A DNA stretch of 9,450 bases. Origin: an uncultured Micromonospora sp. (GTDB lineage Bacteria > Actinomycetota > Actinomycetes > Mycobacteriales > Micromonosporaceae). The stretch is taken from the NCBI GenBank assembly GCA_937951935.1, contig CALGAM010000246.1, positions 1 to 9,450 of the forward strand. Reading direction: 5' to 3'. Positions 4,826 through 9,450 of the stretch are shown here, one piece after another. Numbering within the stretch: the stretch's first letter is position 1; each line of letters starts with the position of its first letter. The translations under genes were made by a program, and so were the position numbers. The notes under the pieces were generated by a model that did no database searches, was not told where the DNA came from, and saw nothing but the letters and a program-made list of their open reading frames with translations.

Positions 4826-5991
4826 CATGACTGATCCTGCGGCTTTGCGCCGGTACGGCCCGTCCCGGCCTCGCGTTCGGAACCGGTCCGGCCCGCGTCG
4901 CCGCCGCCCTCCGGTCCCGGCGTGGTGCCGGACGCCTCGTCACCGACCCCGCGCGCCAGCTCGGCCCGGATCGCCGCGACGATGTCCGGGATCGCGCCGT
5001 ACGCGGTGAAACCCGCCGCCAACCGGTGGCCGCCGCCGCCCAGCGCCACCGCCACCCGGCTGACGTCCGTGGCGCCCCTGCTGCGCATCGAGACCGCCCA
5101 CTCCGCCTCGGCGACCTGCTTGAGCACGAAGCTCACATCGGCCTCCGCGGTACAGCGGACCGAGTCGATCAGCGGCTCCAGGGTGTACGGCCGCTGTCCG
5201 TGTCGGGCCAGGTCCTCCAGGGTGGCGTACGTCCAGACCATGCCCCGGCCGCCCGCCGCCGCCGGTTCCAGCTCGGTACGCGCCAGCACGTCGCCGTAGA
5301 GCCGGACCGCGCCGTACGGCCGTGTGTCGAAGATCCGCCGGGCGATCTCCCCGGGCCGGATACCGGTGGCGAGCAACCGCGCGGCCATCTCGTGCACCGC
5401 CGGGGTGGTCATGTCGAAGCGGAACGAGCCGGTGTCGGTGACCAGCGCGATGTACAGGCACTCGGCGATCTCCCGGTCGAGCGGCGCGCCGAGCCGGTCG
5501 AGCAGCTGTTCCACCACCACCGAGGTGGCGGCGGCCTCCGGGTCGACCAGGTGGATCCCGCCGAAGCGGGTGTTCGAGGCGTGGTGGTCGAGCACCAGGG
5601 CCGTGGTGCCGGGCCGCTCCAGGCGGTCGGCCAGCTCGCCGAGCCGGGAGGCCGCGGCGACGTCGAAGCAGATCACCAGCTCCGGGTCGGGGTACGCCTC
5701 GCCCGCCGGTACCAGCAGGTCGAGTCCGGGCATGGTCTGGAACGGCTCCGGCACCTCCGGCCGGCCGGGAAAGGTGGCCTGGAGTTGCCGCACGCCGAGC
5801 CGGCGTAGCCCCAGTCCGAAGCCGAGCATGCTGCCCAGCGCGTCGCCGTCCGGATTGACGTGGCAGACGAGCAGCACCCGGCCGTCGGCGGACAGCTGGC
5901 TGACCGCCGACACGGCCGCGGCCCAGTCCTCATCCGTCGGCTGCCCCGCCGTGGGCGGCGGGACGTCGGCGAGCAGGGCGCCGCCGGTCAC
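4825..5991 (-). CDS. nrnA: DHH/DHHA1 phosphoesterase, NrnA-like (nanoRNase/pAp/c-di-AMP)
   Basis: A 388-residue cytoplasmic enzyme. The DHH domain fills about residues 25-200: His 44, Asp 48 and Asp 50 (His-Val-Asn-Pro-Asp-Gly-Asp), Asp 110 (Cys-Phe-Asp), the Asp-His-His signature at 135-137, and Asp 186 (Thr-Asp-Thr-Gly). Together these are the Mn-binding set. The DHHA1 substrate domain covers about 265-350, with Gly-Gly-Gly-Gly-His at 318-322. Family members degrade 2-5-mers of RNA and dephosphorylate pAp. The mycobacterial homologue (Rv2837c, CnpB) also cleaves c-di-AMP or pApA. All metal ligands are present, so activity is expected. The GTG start overlaps the rbfA stop (GTGA), implying coupled translation. 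The last about 35 residues (352-388) are a Gly/Glu/Thr-rich disordered tail beyond the usual domain end. The exact substrate is not decided by sequence. Confidence 0.95.
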   Translation of the reverse strand: MTGGALLADVPPPTAGQPTDEDWAAAVSAVSQLSADGRVLLVCHVNPDGDALGSMLGFGLGLRRLGVRQLQATFPGRPEVPEPFQTMPGLDLLVPAGEAYPDPELVICFDVAAASRLGELADRLERPGTTALVLDHHASNTRFGGIHLVDPEAAATSVVVEQLLDRLGAPLDREIAECLYIALVTDTGSFRFDMTTPAVHEMAARLLATGIRPGEIARRIFDTRPYGAVRLYGDVLARTELEPAAAGGRGMVWTYATLEDLARHGQRPYTLEPLIDSVRCTAEADVSFVLKQVAEAEWAVSMRSRGATDVSRVAVALGGGGHRLAAGFTAYGAIPDIVAAIRAELARGVGDEASGTTPGPEGGGDAGRTGSEREAGTGRTGAKPQDQS

Positions 5992-6470
5992 CGCCGATCA
6001 CCGGACGTGCCGGTGGACGGGGTGTCCTCGTCACCCTCGTCGTTCCTGTCGTTCCTGTCCAGCCGGTAGGGCTGCGGCTCGCCCGCGTACTCCGCCTGGG
6101 CCGCCAGTCGCTGCACCTCCGCGTCCGCGTTCCGGGCCGCCGCCAGCAGGTCGTCGATGTGCTTGGCCTGCTCCTGCACGTTGTCACGGACGAACGACAG
6201 GGACGGCGAGTGGCGCAGTCCGAGGGCCTTGCCGACCGTGCTGCGCAGAAGCCCCTTCGCGCTCTCCAGCGCGGCGGCGGTGGACGCCTGCTCGGTGGCG
6301 TCGCCGAGCACGGTGTAGTAGACCGTGGCATCCCGCAGGTCGGGCGTCATCCGGGCGTCGGTGATGGTGATCATGCCGAGTCGCGGATCCTTGATCTGGG
6401 TACGCACGACCGAAGCCACCAACTCCCGCACGCGTTCCGCGTGCCGGCGCACCCGGGCCGGGTCCGTCAT
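5988..6470 (-). CDS. rbfA: 30S ribosome-binding factor A (RbfA)
   Basis: A 160-residue ribosome maturation factor that binds the 30S subunit and helps process the 5' end of 16S rRNA, important at low temperature. The N-terminus (Pro-Ala-Arg-Val-Arg-Arg-His-Ala-Glu-Arg-Val), the Ile-Lys-Asp-Pro-Arg-Leu segment near residues 26-31, the Ile-Thr-Ile-Thr-Asp-Ala strand, and the Leu-Arg-His-Ser-Pro-Ser-Leu-Ser-Phe motif near 83-91 are family features in the KH-like fold. Residues after about 125 form a charged, Asp/Arg-rich tail that is likely disordered. The start is well supported: GGAGGT (6477-6482) lies six bases before the ATG. The frame extends further upstream to 6650, but that part has no protein character. 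Its stop overlaps the nrnA start. The order infB, DUF503, rbfA, nrnA is standard for actinobacteria. Confidence 0.96.
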   Translation of the reverse strand: MTDPARVRRHAERVRELVASVVRTQIKDPRLGMITITDARMTPDLRDATVYYTVLGDATEQASTAAALESAKGLLRSTVGKALGLRHSPSLSFVRDNVQEQAKHIDDLLAAARNADAEVQRLAAQAEYAGEPQPYRLDRNDRNDEGDEDTPSTGTSGDRR

Positions 6471-6476
6471 CTCCAC

Positions 6477-6482
6477 ACCTCC
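6477..6482 (-). promoter_or_regulatory. rbfA ribosome binding site
   Basis: GGAGGT on the minus strand, six bases before the ATG at 6470. It fixes the rbfA start against a longer open frame reaching 6650. A TAGTGT box (minus strand, near 6552-6557) could be a -10 for rbfA, but it has no -35 partner. Confidence 0.7.
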
Positions 6483-6593
6483 ACGGCGTCCTGCTTCCGG
6501 GCCGGACCGACGGCGCCGACGCGCCGTGGCCGGACCGGCCGACCTGGTGAACACTACCCGCGTGGCGGCGGGTCGTGCCGCCGCCGTCGCCAT

Positions 6594-6612
6594 CCGCCGC
6601 ACCGACCGGCGG
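6594..6612 (-). terminator. Weak hairpin after the DUF503 gene
   Basis: CCGCCG (6594-6599) and CGGCGG (6607-6612) make a 6-bp stem with a 7-base loop, about 30 bases after the DUF503 stop. A second stem, GGCGGC/GCCGCC, lies at 6564-6582. Either could attenuate readthrough into rbfA. Short G+C stems are common by chance here, so support is limited. Confidence 0.25.
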
Positions 6613-6642
6613 CACGGCCCTCCTGTCGTCCCCTCCGGCGAC

Positions 6643-6936
6643 TCAGTCATCCTCTCCGTGCAGACGCCGTCGGACGCTGAGCAGCTCGACCTCGGGTCGG
6701 CCAGCCACGAGCCGCTCGCAGGCGTCCAGCACCTCGCCGACGTGGCGTGCCTCGGAGGCGACCAACGCGACCCCGATCTGGGCCCGGCCGTACAGGTCGA
6801 GGGCGCCCACCTCGGCAGCGGAGACCTCGAACCGGCGCAGGGCGGCGACGATGGGGCGGACGTACGATCTCTTCGCCTTCAGCGAACGCGAGTCTCCGGG
6901 CAGCAGGAGATCGAAAACCGCGGTTCCGGTGTACAC
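6643..6936 (-). CDS. DUF503 family protein
   Basis: A 97-residue protein of the DUF503 family (YlxP-like), which in many Gram-positive bacteria is encoded between infB and rbfA, as here. Recognisable parts are the N-terminal strand with Leu-Leu-Leu-Pro-Gly and Ser-Leu-Lys-Ala-Lys-Arg (about 10-23), the Val-Ser-Ala-Ala-Glu-Val-Gly segment (about 38-44), the Ile-Gly-Val-Ala-Leu-Val strand, and a C-terminal Val-Arg-Arg-Arg-Leu-His-Gly. The fold is ferredoxin-like; no biochemical role is established, though the location suggests ribosome or translation support. The start is a GTG at 6934-6936 without a Shine-Dalgarno sequence. A TAACCT box at 6944-6949 would put transcription start on the GTG, so a leaderless mRNA is plausible. 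Length is normal for the family. Confidence 0.93.
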   Translation of the reverse strand: MYTGTAVFDLLLPGDSRSLKAKRSYVRPIVAALRRFEVSAAEVGALDLYGRAQIGVALVASEARHVGEVLDACERLVAGRPEVELLSVRRRLHGEDD

Positions 6937-6943
6937 GGCGGGA

Positions 6944-6949
6944 AGGTTA
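6944..6949 (-). promoter_or_regulatory. Candidate -10 for a leaderless DUF503 mRNA
   Basis: TAACCT (TAnnnT type) on the minus strand ends seven bases before the GTG start of the DUF503 gene, which has no ribosome site. It lies downstream of two hairpins that should stop infB transcription, so a promoter is expected here. No strong -35 is seen. Confidence 0.35.
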
Positions 6950-6984
6950 CGCCATCACGTCCACCTGATCATCGCCCTTCCGGG

Positions 6985-7026
6985 CGTCTGTCGTGGCCGG
7001 CGGGCGTCTGCCGGACACGACAGACG
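6985..7026 (-). terminator. Second hairpin between infB and DUF503
   Basis: CGTCTGTCGTG (6985-6995) pairs perfectly with CACGACAGACG (7016-7026). Past one mismatch, CCGGC (6997-7001) pairs with GCCGG (7010-7014) around an 8-base loop. CGGGCGTCTG occurs twice (6981-6990 and 7001-7010), so CAGACG at 7021-7026 has two possible partners and the RNA could switch between two folds. It could be a backup terminator or a regulatory leader element. Confidence 0.55.
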
Positions 7027-7064
7027 GACGGGACCGGGCCGTTCGGTGACCCGGTCGCGAAGAT

Positions 7065-7100
7065 GCCGGTGGCCGGGGCCACCCGGCCCCGGCCACCGGC
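7065..7100 (-). terminator. infB terminator, 16-bp perfect stem
   Basis: GCCGGTGGCCGGGGCC (7065-7080) pairs perfectly with GGCCCCGGCCACCGGC (7085-7100) around the 4-base loop ACCC, ten bases after the infB stop codon. This is the strongest hairpin in the window. The minus-strand sequence after it starts ATCTTCG, a poor U-tract, as is usual in high-G+C actinobacteria. Confidence 0.75.
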
Positions 7101-7110
7101 GACGACCCGC

Positions 7111-9450
<2,340 letters not shown>

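Noticed and set aside
5324..6364. Plus-strand frame of 346 codons
   Set aside because: It is antisense to nrnA and rbfA, whose family residues are intact. Its own product is Ser/Arg/Pro low complexity.
6471..6650. N-terminal extension of RbfA
   Set aside because: The extra 60 residues are Arg/Ala-rich and unlike the family. The ATG at 6470 has GGAGGT at the right distance.

Overview
The window is about 70% G+C. Its coding frames end mostly in G or C, several starts are GTG or TTG, and most genes lie on the minus strand. The gene order infB - DUF503 - rbfA - nrnA (DHH/DHHA1 phosphoesterase) is that of actinobacterial chromosomes. The glycine-rich IF-2 N-terminus and a DUF6186-like membrane protein point to the Micromonosporaceae (Micromonospora, Salinispora or a relative). 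The genus is an inference.

Right half (about 4785-9450): a conserved translation and RNA-turnover block read right to left. It holds the 3' part of infB (its 5' end lies outside the window), a small DUF503 gene, rbfA, and nrnA, which overlaps rbfA by 4 bp (GTGA). Two strong hairpins separate infB from DUF503, so the downstream genes probably have their own promoter. A further hairpin closes nrnA. It is followed by two membrane-protein genes overlapping by 4 bp (ATGA), possibly translated from a leaderless mRNA.

Middle (about 3353-4158): mostly non-coding. It holds a 32-residue ORF with a strong Shine-Dalgarno sequence, a 17-bp imperfect direct repeat with 25-bp spacing, and a likely extended -10 promoter for the next operon.

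Left half (848-3352, minus strand): a three-gene accessory operon. It encodes an EspC-like small helical protein with a probable TTG start, a 546-residue protein with a helical N-terminus and a DUF1023 alpha/beta-hydrolase domain (GHSYG nucleophile elbow), and a lipoprotein whose start overlaps the hydrolase stop (TGATG). The layout resembles a type VII secretion effector with a helical partner and a surface lipoprotein. The best 'undescribed system' reading here is a lipase-type effector with a lipoprotein immunity partner. A convergent plus-strand gene at 422-685 encodes another small all-helical protein. Hairpins between the two transcription units look like their terminators. The first about 150 bases have coding-like base composition on the minus strand and hold the 3' end of an unrecognised gene or gene remnant.
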